NCBI GenBank assembly: GCA_025331435.1
Contig: JAIWNI010000011.1
Coordinates: 62,001 to 126,000 of the forward strand
DNA length: 64,000 nucleotides
Direction of reading: 5' to 3'
Source: Choanephora cucurbitarum
Taxonomy: Eukaryota > Mucoromycota > Mucoromycetes > Mucorales > Choanephoraceae
Within the stretch, counting starts at the first letter, position 1; each line of letters starts with the position of its first letter. Under the pieces are notes generated by a model, which did no database searches, was not told where the DNA came from, and was given only the letters and a program-made list of their open reading frames with translations. The position numbers and the translations under genes are program-made. Below are positions 32,001-42,851 of this stretch, piece after piece.

Positions 32001-35000
32001 TCTTGCTACGATCGAAATGAGCTCTTTCTACGCCTCTTTCGGACAAGAAGGTACGGGCAATCTTGATCAACACCTTTATGCTCTCAACGTCATTTTCTCG
32101 CTTGGTTCTAAAGTATTCAAATAGCTCGTGCGTCAGGTCACCGATAGATTGGCGGATCAATCGAGCTTGATGTGCACGAGGATCAGAGTTGTCTGCAAAT
32201 GCATAGCCAGCCTCAAGCTTCTTGCCAAAGAAAGGGCCAGTGTCTTCCTCTTCCTCTTCTTCCCCTTCTTCGTCGTTGTCATCGATGACTATATCGGCAT
32301 CCAACATAGGTGTATCTTGAGAAGGACTTTCGTTATCATCTGGTACCATGGTGGAACTGCCTATGACACAATTTCTCACTATGGCGAGGTGTCTACAGAA
32401 CTCATTACTGACTTCATGACTGTTTTGGCTTGCATTCTCTGATGCCATCATCTCCTTCAGCCTGTTCATCGAAGGTGTCAAGAACTCTGCTAAAAACTCT
32501 AGGGCAAAATCCTTTTCCGCTTCTGATGGTGTGTGCCACTGAATCTCAAGGTTGGTAGGATCGCCTGGCTTTCCCCACATCTGATGTGCATTCTTTTCCA
32601 TCCATTCCTTGTTCTGCCATAGGGATGGGTTCAAACTCTTGAATTCTTTAGGATAGATATTGAGCACAGTATTCAAGATGTTGCGCACCAATTTACCGGT
32701 CCACATGATACCACGACGACTGCGACACTTTTGAATCATAAGATGTGTGATCTGCACGATATCTTCCTTATAAACCAGGATCTCAGGTCCAAGGTTGGAG
32801 ACAACAGAAAACAGAATGTTTTGGTACCAGTGGAAGGTAGAATCTGACTGAATCAGGTTAGATGAAGCAGCATGAGCTACAGTAGAGGCAGCACCATGCT
32901 CTAACTCAATTTGGATATTGCGGATACAGAGAGGAACAAGCACCTTGGCTGCCTTGGTAGGATTAGCTGAGGTGATGGCATCACACAAAAGACCAACTGC
33001 TCTTACAGCGTTTGTCAAGACACGGTCTGTGGCAAACTCTACCACCATCTTGAGTGCCAAATCATAGAGTCTGTCTGAGAGCTGACCAAAGATGACATCG
33101 CAGGTATGCAATAACATCTGAACTAACCCTGCCTCTATTGTAGACCCATTTCCGGGACTTGGCTTCTTTTTGTTTTCTTGAGGAAGATTCTCAAAGATAG
33201 TGAAGACACGTCGCATGAACTTGGCTAACCATTCCTCAAACTCGCCTGTGGTTGCCTTTGTCAAATAGTCTTCAGTTTCTCTAGACAACTCAGCGTTGGG
33301 ATCATCCATGTATTCCTCTGTGGGATAATAGCCATCATGGTGCTGTGTCATATCGCAAATGGGAATCGACATGAGTGCGGCAGAGATGAACATAAGAGAG
33401 GCAATGGTCTTGAGAGGATCGTTCATGTCAATACCTGGTATAGCTAATTGTAAGAGAGGCAGCAAGTGCTTACCACCGGCAGGGTAATGATCACGAGAAA
33501 AGAGAGGCAAGGCAATATCGGCTAAAATACTGAGGGCACTTGCAGTACGATGTGTCTCTGTCAGGGTTTCGAGAGAAGGATAGATGCGTTCCAGGAGCCC
33601 AGGGAAGATCAACTTGGGCTCAAGCCAGGTTAGGTATTTGAGCGTAGATTGACTGGCACCTACTGTATATTGATCTTTACCAAACATACTCAGATAAGTC
33701 AACGGTCTCAAAAGCAAGACGAATTCTCTGCGTAGTTCTGGTGTTAATCGACGATGAGATGGCACCTTGCAATCCTCTTCCTGTTCTTGACGCCAACGCT
33801 TTAGGAACTCATAAGCTAGATGGCGTGCAAAGGCTGTCAGTAGATAAGACCAAGGACCATGATTGGATGGGTGATAGTAGAGTTCTGTAGCCTGAATCAT
33901 ATCCGACAAAAGAGATAGAGTGTAACTTGAGTTTGAGCCTTCATCATCAGGCATGATGGTATATACAACAAATCGAGCCAACCATTTGAATTTTTCCTAT
34001 CCCATCCTTAAATCAGCCTCATTCTTTCTTTCTATCATACATCCTATAGTTCGTCTTACAGGTTTCTTTCTAAGTAGCAATGCGCTTCCTGCCTTTGTAT
34101 CTATTCTAAGTCCCTGCGATCCATATCCAGTGGTTGATCCTCCACCTCCACTACCTGCTGATGTGCTTCCATCACTACGACTTCCAACCGGTAAATTCAT
34201 CATCCTTAATCCAACTGTGAATACTGTTTTTACCTGCTGTTTAGTAAACAGCCCAATTTGGTCGCCTCGATCAAGATTGTGTTCGGCAAAACGTGACATT
34301 AAATAAGTGAATTGTGCATCGAAAGTAGGTGATTTGGTGAATATGGACCATAAAGAGAAAATGGTAGGCATATAGCTGTCAATAGTTATTGTATGGTTAT
34401 CCTGTTGTTCGACAGGCAAGAATAGAGCAAGGTATCCTTGTGCTCGAATAGCTTCTGAGGGTGAATGTACAGTAAATCTGGGTAAGCATTCATCTAAGAT
34501 CTCGCTTGGAGCAGTGGGCGAGAAAAAACGTTTGGCTAATCCAACCAACCGAAGTACTCCACCCATCATACGACTACACACAAAAAAAAAAGAACAAGAG
34601 GTAAATACTAAAGATGTCCTTTATGCTTGGCTATCGAAATACATACGATTCAATGTATAGCGATTGGTGTCTAGACTTGGGGAACAGCGTCTTGTCTAAG
34701 AGTTCATAGAGAGGACGCCAATCTAGTTGTAAATCCTCAATATCTATTCTCTTTTTGTTTCTAGTTGAAAGCAGAATTAGGATAAAGGAATTCTTTTTTT
34801 TTTAAAAAAAGGGGGAGGAGAGGGATTACGCATTTACCTAATTAAGCGGGAACAGGTATTTGCCCAAAGCTCAATCAAAACTGGATCCATGCCAGGCATG
34901 ATAGTCAGTTCATATAAAAGTTTTGCTAAAGTGGCTCTTGTTTTACGAGGTAGCGCATGTTTCATATCCAGATAACTACGCACTCGTTGTTAGCTTGTCA

Positions 35001-35232
35001 TTACAATATCATTCATGCCTGTTTTTTACCAAGTCAAACGTTTGACTGAAATCAGAGCATTGTGATGAAAGTCTTTAGCTTTGACACTGATGGTCAAACT
35101 AGTACATATGTCATCGAGCCATGTCTCTGCTTCACCGCCAAGTAAGTGTGCGTAAGGTAAATGTTGAGAATAATGCATAGTGTGTTCATTGTCATCGTTA
35201 ATGACAGACAGCGGTATTGCCGTTTGTGCCAT
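29084..35232 (-). CDS. BLM10: Proteasome activator BLM10 / PA200 (PSME4)
   Basis: This HEAT-repeat ring caps the 20S proteasome in the nucleus and cytoplasm. Exons 35232-35030, 34975-34838, 34760-34647, 34573-34060, 33996-30006, 29950-29283 and 29218-29084 give 1920 aa, in the family range (about 1850-2150). Family blocks: HLPYAHLLGGEAETWLDDIC, CYLDMKHALPRKTRATLAKLLYEL, LKYLTWLEPKL, YPAGGKHLLPLLQLAIPGID, MRHDKY-free middle with acidic loop (DNDEEGEEEEEEDTG), RRDPRRIQPLI, HPYKQVREVIG, then WHEDML and the very C-terminus SPSYYA. The ending Tyr-Tyr-Ala is the HbYX-type motif that docks into the 20S alpha ring. The in-frame TAG near 34000 lies inside a 63-nt intron (33997-34059), so the gene is not broken. 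Confidence 0.95.
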
Positions 35233-35972
35233 ATAGAAAATATAAGGAAAAAGAAAGTTAAAAGAAGAAGAAGAGATAAAGAAAAAGACAAAGACGCTTT
35301 TTATATGACCAGAAAAGTTGCGTGTTTTTTTCTCTTAGTTGAACTAAAATGGCAAAGTAATAATCACAGCTCAAGTTTTGAGACTCCCTCTTTCTTTCTC
35401 TTCTTTTCTTTTTTTTTTCAACTACGCAGAAGTTTATTCATTGCTTTCAATACATACGACTGTTTCTCTTTTGTGTTCTGACAGCGATAAATTATGCTCA
35501 TAGAAACTGTTATTATAAAGTAATCATTAGATTCATTGAAAAGAAGGCACAACGTCATTTTCCTTTTCTTGCTTTGTGATTGATTGTTTTGTGTAGAAAA
35601 GTGAATAGCTTGAATTGACATGTCATTTAGCCAGAATGAAGCATGAAAGTAGAATGGAACCGGGTTACACAGAATTGATGGTTGCCCTGTTTGTGAGATC
35701 AGGAAAGTGATGATTTCTAAGCATAAAGGTGGTGTCAATGTTTGCTTTGACCGCGCCTCAAGCAATAAGCGCGTCCTCTTTAATTCTTGTTATTTGAGCA
35801 TTCTTGTTTAAACTTATTAATAGTAACCTGCTTATTAAACAAGCGGTCTTGTGCCTTAAATAGAAATGTTTATGTACAAATAGCAAAAGGTAGTTAAGAA
35901 AAAATATACAGAGTAATGTAAGCAACAAGTAGTGGATCTAATATGTGTATGCAATTGTTATTGACATAATAT
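35233..35972. other. Intergenic between BLM10 start and GSK-3 stop
   Basis: Both neighbours are on the minus strand, so this is the BLM10 promoter. A T-rich run lies at about 35400-35420. I see no gene. The 115-codon minus frame here has no recognisable content. Confidence 0.5.
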
Positions 35973-37486
35973 TTAAAGCGAAATCATGTCAATTGGAATA
36001 CCCCTTGAGGCTAACTCATCATAGCAGTGAGGTGGCACAAGCCTTTTGTTCAATTCTGGCTGTATAGCCAATTCTAGGAAAACCAAACGTTAGCATGTGT
36101 ATATGCACAAACAAACTCAACTCACCCTCTGCACTGAAATTGAATAAGGGTGGCAACTCTTTCCCTGTAGGCATTTTGGTGTCTGGATCACGCAATTCAT
36201 CGAAAAGAGGATTAGCAATGACTTCCATTGCACTTGGTCTTGCAAGGGGATTATATTGCAGGATATCTCCCATCAAGTCAATAGCTTCTGAAGGTGTTCT
36301 AAGGCGAAATATCTAACAGAGAGAAAAAAAGACATATTGAGTGGTACTGTTCTCTCACCGCAAATCATTCTATCAGTTTACCTTTTCCAATGGATGTGGT
36401 TTGATCAGAGGAAATTTGTGATCATCATAGTTGGGATTCATCAACTCAATTTGTTCTCGGGAAGGTGTGCCCAATACTTTGATAATCTCTACTAACTGAT
36501 CAATACCACTCTCGCCAGGAAACAGAGGTTGGCCCAAGAACAGCTCGGCCATTACACACCCAGCTGACCAAATATCAATTTTGACAGAGTACTCAGCAGC
36601 TCCAAAGATGAGTTCTGGTGCACGGTAATAACGAGAACAGATATATGAAACATTGGAGTCTCCTGAATTTAATACTTTTGCACTAACCAAGTATTCAGCC
36701 TTCCTATCTCCTCTGTCTCTCTCTCTCTCCTTTTTCCTACCTTCCAAAATCACATAGCTTCAACATGCCACTGATAGGCTCTAACAAAAGGTTCTGGGGT
36801 TTGATATCTCGATGACAAATACCAATACTATGACAATACGCAAGTGCTCTAAATAGTTGGTACATATAGATCTTGACTTGTAAGGCGGGTATAGGCTGTC
36901 TGATTTTGGCATAGTGTCGAGCTACTCTATAGACTGTTTCTGGTACATACTCTAAAACTAAGTTTAAGAAGATTTGATCCCGCTTGTTTGTTTGTTAAGA
37001 TCGTTTTCCCATCTCGAATTTCATCTCTTTTCTACCTTTTCACCTTGGTTATAAAAATAAGCTATAAGGCAACAGACATTAGGATGACGCATCATTCTCA
37101 TCATTTCTAATTCTCGATTCTTGTATCCTGTTAGCTTCAAAGAATAGTATAATGTGGCATTAGACTCACCTTAAATCGTTTGTCTTGCAACACTTTCTTA
37201 ATAGCCGCATTATGGCCATTGTGCATCAGTTTGACTTGATAGACCACCCCAAATGAGCCATTGCCAATCACTTTTTCGTGTGTATAATGAAGCTTAATGT
37301 CCTGTCCAGTTTGACCGTCTTTGGCTGCTACAAGTACATGTCTTGCATTGGCGGTTGGTAATGGTGAGCCTGTTATTCGATCAACATGTTAGATCTCGCT
37401 TTCTTTTTGTTCAGTTTGATGTCAATACCTGGTGCTGTGGATTGAGGTTTTTTGTCAATACTTTGATTTTCGAGTTTTTGACTCAT
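35973..37486 (-). CDS. Glycogen synthase kinase 3 (shaggy/GSK-3 family Ser/Thr kinase)
   Basis: Exons 37486-37429, 37369-37170, 37119-37036, 36982-36741, 36682-36382, 36312-36126 and 36073-35973 give 390 aa. Kinase features: P-loop [10 protein letters not shown] (about 53-62), lysine in [60 protein letters not shown] catalytic loop, DFGSAK, and the activation-loop tyrosine in [15 protein letters not shown], whose phosphorylation is needed in GSK-3. Substrates are typically primed by another kinase. The donor after GEK (37035) was chosen over an earlier GT because it restores the conserved GEKxDxxxLNLVLEY block. It is divergent from the GDA1 gene across about 320 bp. Confidence 0.95.
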
Positions 37487-37804
37487 GAAAAAGGTTCGAG
37501 AATTAGGAAGAAGAAAGAAAAGTGTTGTCAGACTTGAAAAGCGCTCCCCTCTTTTATTGTAAGACAGAAAAAAATACAGCAAGCAATTTTTTTTTGAGTT
37601 AAAGCTTTCATTCTTATTGGCCCTCTTTGTTTTCTTTTTTTCTTTCTTTTTTTCTTATTTCTTAAAAAGAAGACTCAGTTGAGATTCTCCTAACTTACAT
37701 TGTCAGTGCCAGTAGATTATTCACCTTTACCCTCTTCGCTTCATCAGCGGCAGAGTTCGATTCAAATAAAACAACAGCAACACAATAGTTCATTTGCAAA
37801 GAAG
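37487..37804. promoter_or_regulatory. Shared divergent promoter, GSK-3 and GDA1-like genes
   Basis: The region is AT- and CT-rich and lies between two outward-facing starts. It has no ATG usable for GDA1. An AG at 37703-37704 could be an acceptor if an untranslated or tiny first exon exists. Confidence 0.5.
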
Positions 37805-39270
37805 ATGAAGACTGCCATTCAAAACAGAAAGCGCGTCCTGAGCATTTCAGCTATTGTATTTGCATTTCTCTTATTGGTCTTGTTCCTCATACCAACCCAA
37901 CCTTATTTCTATTTGTCTCAGCAGTTAAGTCCAGGTTAGAAGCAAAAAAAAACTGTCTATTTTTTAAAAAATTAAGCTGTACAACAATAGATTTACTTTC
38001 AGCCCATTGTTCAACACCACACCCAGGAAAGCCTTTAATTCAATATGCTATCATGATTGACGCTGGTTCTTCAGGTTCTCGAGTTCATGTCTATAAATTC
38101 AACTTTTGTCAACAAGAACCTGAACTAGAGAATGAAGTATTCCATATGCTAGAACCAGGGCTCTCTGCTTATCCTGATGATCCCGAACGTGCAGCTGACT
38201 CACTTGAAGATCTACTCAAGATTGCTATGGAAACAGTACCTGAATCCATGCAGTCATGTACTCCGATTGCTGTCAAGGCAACTGCTGGATTGCGTCTTTT
38301 AGGTGTGGCAAAGAGCAAGTTAATTTTAGAGGCTGTTCGACAACGACTAGAGACCAAGTATCCATTCCGTGTGACAGAAGTAGACACAATGGACGGTAAG
38401 GATGAAGGTGTTTATGCCTGGATCACAGTGAACTACCTTTTGGGTAACCTCAAGGGGTCTGGCTATGGCAAATCAGCAGCTACCTTTGACCTCGGTGGTG
38501 CCTCAACACAGATTGTCTTTGAGCCTACTTTCACTGACAGAAGTGAAGCTATGGTACCAGGCGACCACGTCTATCAACTCGATTATGCTCATCAGCGCTT
38601 CAATCTATATCAACATTCTTATCTTGGATTTGGACTGAATGAAGCTAGAAAGCGCATCAAGCAGTCTGTTGTAGAACTATGGCAGTCTGATCTATCTTCT
38701 TTATCAAACCATAATGTCTATCATCCTTGCTTACCTGAAAACCATACAGAGACCATCAAACACACAACAGAAGACTCAACAAGACAGATTGATCTGATAG
38801 GAACAGGTGCTGGCCATGCCGCTTGTAGAGGTGTGATTGAAAAGATATTTAATAAGGAAACAGTCTGTCCATTTAATCCATGTGCATTTAACGGCATATA
38901 CCAGCCTTCTCTAAAGGACACATTCCTCCATGACCGTGATCTGTACGTTTTCTCTTATTTTTACGATCTTACTCAACCTTTGGGTATGCCGCTTGAATTC
39001 TCTGTGCGTGAACTAGGTGAACTCTCAGAGCGTGTCTGTCGTGGCGATCCAGAAGCCTTTAGACACATCCCTAATGCATTACAAGCAATCAAACAAAACC
39101 CTGATTACTGCCTTGATCTAACCTATACCCATGCTCTCTTACGTATTGGCTATGAAATTCCCCCTGATCGCACAGTACGTACAGCAAAGAAAATTCACGG
39201 CGCAGAAACAGGATGGTGTTTGGGTGCCTCTATTGCCATGATGAATGACAACAAATTATGTAGAAAATAA
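37805..39270 (+). CDS. GDA1: Golgi nucleoside diphosphatase, GDA1/CD39 family
   Basis: It hydrolyses GDP (or UDP) left after luminal sugar transfer, so that GMP can be exchanged for GDP-mannose. Exons 37805-37934 and 38003-39270 give 465 aa. It is a type II membrane protein: short basic N-terminus, one membrane helix at about residues 10-33, lumenal catalytic part. Apyrase conserved regions: ACR1 MIDAGSSGSRVHVYKF (about 61-76), ACR2 AVKATAGLRLL, ACR3 DGKDEGVYAWITVNYLLG, ACR4 TFDLGGASTQIVFEP, and a YSYFYD-type segment near VFSYFYDLTQP. The open frame extends upstream of ATG 37805 without an ATG, so a small 5' exon encoding more cytosolic tail is possible. Confidence 0.9.
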
Positions 39271-39403
39271 TGTTTATTCAGTGATATCAGAATATATATC
39301 TATACACACACACATAGACATATCATGACGTGATAATCTATAATGAGAGAGAAACAAGTAGACATTTACAGAGGAAAAAAAAAAGGGGGGGTAGAGGGTA
39401 TTA

Positions 39404-41401
39404 TTATAATGTTGTCATTTCTGCCATTAAGCTATCTACAGTGGCTGCATTGATGATATCTGTCTTACAGGAACATTCTAGGCCATCATGCATACCTTGT
39501 CTTTTAAGGAATTCACATAAACAATAAGCCATATCGTCAGGGAATCCTTCATAAATAAGGCTACCACTCTCCAAAATACGCATGATACGGTGAATCATTA
39601 CCTTGGCTTTTTCTTTCTGTTCAAAATCATCTTTGACCAAGGCATGCCCGCAATAAACAGTGGAGGCATGATACAGACAGTTGACTGTCTGTTGAAAGAC
39701 ACACCATCCAAAACATTTCGTCAAGACTTCGCATACCTCAACCACTTTATCTGCTGAAGCAGTACATATCATACTAGATCGCCTTTCTTGCCCTGAAAAC
39801 GAAGGTGATTCTGATCCTAAACTCTTTGAGCGTCGAATACTGCTGAGTATGGCCTTATGCAAGAAAATCCAATGTGTTTCGTACTGAATCTTTAGTAGCA
39901 AAGCTGCTTGTGTCTGAAGAGCGTTCGCATCTGTCGTTGTCGCAATATTCTTCTCCTTGTCAGTCCTGAGCTCTTTAAACTGAGTATGGTCATCATGGTC
40001 TATCTTGAAACTGTCAGGCAATCGCTCATGCCATTCACTCAACATTTTCTCTTGATGAAGCAATTGCTTGATAGAGGCTCCTCGTACCACCAGTAGACGA
40101 CTTTTGGTGAAGTGTCTAAAGAGCTCGATGTTGTAAACGAAATAAGTGTCTTTGACAATTGCCTTGTTGTAATCATGTAACCCCATCTGTGCTGGATCAT
40201 AAAGCTTTTGATTCAATTCAATGATTTCATAAAAATCAACGTCGATTTGGGAGTCATCAATAGTGATGGATTCCTCAGCATGAACAGAGTAGGAACAATC
40301 GTTATACAAGAGAGTCAGTAGGATCTTCAGGTAGGTTTTGCGCAAAGATAAATCGTCTTTAGGCAAGTTGGCTGATCGATGAAAGCCCATTTCCATAATT
40401 TTATGCAAGCAAAGTCCAGTATAGATTCTCGTTTGTGTGTAGCGTTTACATATGGTGCAAAACATGGATAGATTCAATAGAATCTCAATTGTCAAGAGAT
40501 CGGCTGGCTCATCATAGAACTCCATCAATCTATCTCGAGCACGATCATAATAGAAACCGGCAATCGCTTGGGAATTTTCGCATATGTATTTGTCATGTCG
40601 CATGACATGAAGGAACATGACAGCAAGACAGGCATCCGTGCAAGCCTGATTACGTTGATTATCTCCTGAGCGATCTCGAAAGGAACTCCAGTCGGAAGAA
40701 GTTTTGGGATGCAGACAATCCCAAAAGACATGCCCGATATAGTTGAATGCTGCAGGTGAGATGTTCTCTGTCAGACCATTCAAATTCATTCGACAATGGT
40801 TGTAATTCTCGAGAGAAATCTCGGGTCGACGAGTCATTGCATATCGATAGTATTCTATTGATGACGCGTCGTGAGGCAAATCAAAGGAAGGACTTGGTGA
40901 AGAGCAAAGTAGTTCAAGTATCTTATCTTCTTCTGTAACAGTAGATTCGATAGGTTGCACATTGATGGACTCTTCTGATTGGAGCAACTTTATTTTTTGT
41001 ACTGCCTCAATAAGCTGTTCTATGCTCGTGATGTTTGTATCAAGCCTTAAAAGATTGCCTGGCTGGAATGAGAGTAACCATTGCATAGAACCTTCTTTTT
41101 GACTGTTGTCTACAAGTGCATTTGACAAGAGTACTGGATTCTTTTGCTGAAGCTCAAGTAGATGCCTCTCTAGCTGTATCGTTTGTTGTTCGGGTGTCTC
41201 CCTTCTGCGCTTAACAAAATGTTTAGAGGCTCGGTCAAGTTCTTCTGTCATGCGGTTCAAGAGAGGCGCTGTCTTCTCAATCCATGACTCTATCTCGTAA
41301 AAGGTGACTTGAAGAGACTGTATTTCATCATGAAAAGGAGCATGTTCTTGCTTCGACTTATTGTTGGTACTCTTTCTTTTAGCATTTGCCTTATTTGCCA
41401 T
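39404..41401 (-). CDS. Fungal transcription-factor-like protein (middle homology region), no zinc cluster
   Basis: Single exon. The start was chosen at ATG 41401 (MANKANAKRKST, 665 aa) because the 38 codons upstream are hydrophobic and lie in the leader. The middle and C-terminal parts look like the fungal-specific transcription factor domain (IGHVFWDCLHP, QACTDACLAVMFLHVMRHDKY, ADLLTIEILLNLSMFCTICKR, GLCLHKIMEMGFHRSANLP). The N-terminus has a basic KRK stretch and a helical region (ESWIEKTAPLLNRMTEEL), but no Zn2Cys6 cluster. It may be a regulator lacking its own DNA-binding domain, or an upstream exon may be missing. A LINE element sits 137 bp upstream of the ATG. Confidence 0.75.
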   Translation of the reverse strand: MANKANAKRKSTNNKSKQEHAPFHDEIQSLQVTFYEIESWIEKTAPLLNRMTEELDRASKHFVKRRRETPEQQTIQLERHLLELQQKNPVLLSNALVDNSQKEGSMQWLLSFQPGNLLRLDTNITSIEQLIEAVQKIKLLQSEESINVQPIESTVTEEDKILELLCSSPSPSFDLPHDASSIEYYRYAMTRRPEISLENYNHCRMNLNGLTENISPAAFNYIGHVFWDCLHPKTSSDWSSFRDRSGDNQRNQACTDACLAVMFLHVMRHDKYICENSQAIAGFYYDRARDRLMEFYDEPADLLTIEILLNLSMFCTICKRYTQTRIYTGLCLHKIMEMGFHRSANLPKDDLSLRKTYLKILLTLLYNDCSYSVHAEESITIDDSQIDVDFYEIIELNQKLYDPAQMGLHDYNKAIVKDTYFVYNIELFRHFTKSRLLVVRGASIKQLLHQEKMLSEWHERLPDSFKIDHDDHTQFKELRTDKEKNIATTTDANALQTQAALLLKIQYETHWIFLHKAILSSIRRSKSLGSESPSFSGQERRSSMICTASADKVVEVCEVLTKCFGWCVFQQTVNCLYHASTVYCGHALVKDDFEQKEKAKVMIHRIMRILESGSLIYEGFPDDMAYCLCEFLKRQGMHDGLECSCKTDIINAATVDSLMAEMTTL

Positions 41402-41526
41402 GTCACATAAGAAAGGCAAAAAAATTGAAGGAAAAGAGAGAGAAAAAATAGAGTCAAATAGCGGTCTTCGAATAAATGGAAAATCATTGGGTTTAAAACT
41501 GATAGTGGAACACAATGGAAAGTTAA

Positions 41527-41538
41527 ATCAAGAACATC
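41527..41538. repeat. Left target-site duplication of the LINE
   Basis: ATCAAGAACATC matches 47226-47237 exactly. It may extend by two A that merge with the poly-A tract on the other side. Confidence 0.9.
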
Positions 41539-41639
41539 AGCTTTCTTTCGCATTTTCTACACTATTCGTAGTTTGAGTGTGTTATTGAGCTTAATATTGA
41601 ATAAACCTACTTCATCGCCTTATCTTCTTCAACGAACCT

Positions 41640-42851
41640 ATGTCAGCTCCAAGTGGCATCCCTTGGGCACAAGTGGCAGAGAGGGGCAACCAGATGCGCA
41701 TCCCTTTGACTCCACGATCTCGACATCAGGACACTACAGTCAAGTATGTCCCTGAAGTTATCTTTCAGTCTCCAGACTATGAAACAGAGCTGTTGAACCG
41801 TAAGGCAGCCAACATCGTACACCAGACTTTGACAGCAGGATCAGTTCTTTTCTCATTTCCTTCAGGCACCTTTGCCAATCATATTCAAGCATACAAAGCC
41901 ATTCAGACACATATTGGGTCTGTTGAGGGCTTTCAACATCTCAGTGGGTTTACCAATAACCCTCATAAGAGTGAACTCTTGATCGAGGCACGTTTCACTA
42001 CTGCAGAGGCTCGTGATCGTGCGCTACAGACCGGTTTGACGGTTGATCAAGCCACTTTTCTAGGAACAGCCAGTTCAACAGGAGCTAGCACCAAATCTTT
42101 TGTTCATGTTGCACTGAATTTGATCCACATTCCAAAGAGTGACGAGTTGTTGGAGGGCTTAAAGGAATCGTTGAGGCATTACGGCACAGTACATCAGATC
42201 CGCAAACACACTTGTGAGGGATTCTTTGATGGCAAGATTAGTTTTGTGATTGATACGCAGACAGCCAGTCGTAATGCCGAATGTTTGAGTGGCTTTCCCA
42301 TTCAGGATCTTACTCGACAATTGTATCTTAGCTACTGGGATCGCGATGCACCAGCCTCGTTTCGAGGAGCTGCTCCTATCTGTTTTTATTGTCGGCAGGC
42401 AGGCCATTTCCGACGGGATTGCCCTAAGCTAAAGGATCAGGTTTGTTTTGGTTGTGGCAAAAATGGCCACACACGTCGTTTTTGTGGTCGCCAAAAATCG
42501 CATGGTACAGCTTCTCAATCTGATTCTGAGTTACTGGAGGAGTATCGTGCTATACAAACGGAGGCGTGGGAGAGGGTTGCTTCTCAACGGCAAAAGAATC
42601 CAGGTACATCCCAGGATCATAGTGAATTTTCTGGCATTTCTACCGGTACTTCGGCTTCAAGATTCGCCCCTGATACGGTGGCGGTGGAGATGAGAGGCAT
42701 TGAGAGCAGTCTTTCAGAGGATATGGGCGACCAACTTCGGGACAACGATCCTCTAGTCATGGAATTGGATTCTTTACCTGATGATAGAGTAGATGAGCCA
42801 GAAGTGGCATCATTCCCTCTCCCACTGAAGGCCATCGGCCACAATGAATAG
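41640..42851 (+). CDS. LINE ORF1, RNA-binding protein with two CCHC knuckles
   Basis: 403 aa from ATG 41640. Two zinc knuckles are near residues 250-285: CFYCRQAGHFRRDC and CFGCGKNGHTRRFC (C-x2-C-x4-H-x4-C). The N-terminal part may contain an RRM-like fold (FVHVALNLIHIPKSDELL...HYGTVHQIRKHTCEG). The C-terminus is acidic and disordered. The protein is expected to coat the element RNA. Its stop overlaps the start of ORF2 within ATGAATAG (42844-42851). Confidence 0.93.
   Translation: MSAPSGIPWAQVAERGNQMRIPLTPRSRHQDTTVKYVPEVIFQSPDYETELLNRKAANIVHQTLTAGSVLFSFPSGTFANHIQAYKAIQTHIGSVEGFQHLSGFTNNPHKSELLIEARFTTAEARDRALQTGLTVDQATFLGTASSTGASTKSFVHVALNLIHIPKSDELLEGLKESLRHYGTVHQIRKHTCEGFFDGKISFVIDTQTASRNAECLSGFPIQDLTRQLYLSYWDRDAPASFRGAAPICFYCRQAGHFRRDCPKLKDQVCFGCGKNGHTRRFCGRQKSHGTASQSDSELLEEYRAIQTEAWERVASQRQKNPGTSQDHSEFSGISTGTSASRFAPDTVAVEMRGIESSLSEDMGDQLRDNDPLVMELDSLPDDRVDEPEVASFPLPLKAIGHNE

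Noticed and set aside
33997..34059. In-frame stop codon in BLM10 suggesting a pseudogene
   Set aside because: The TAG lies in a 63-nt GT-AG intron; splicing (AAACCT|GTAAGA ... GGGATAG|GAA) restores a continuous frame.
37700..37804. Upstream start for the GDA1-like protein
   Set aside because: The frame is open but has no ATG; ATG 37805 gives a normal type II anchor. A spliced 5' exon remains possible.
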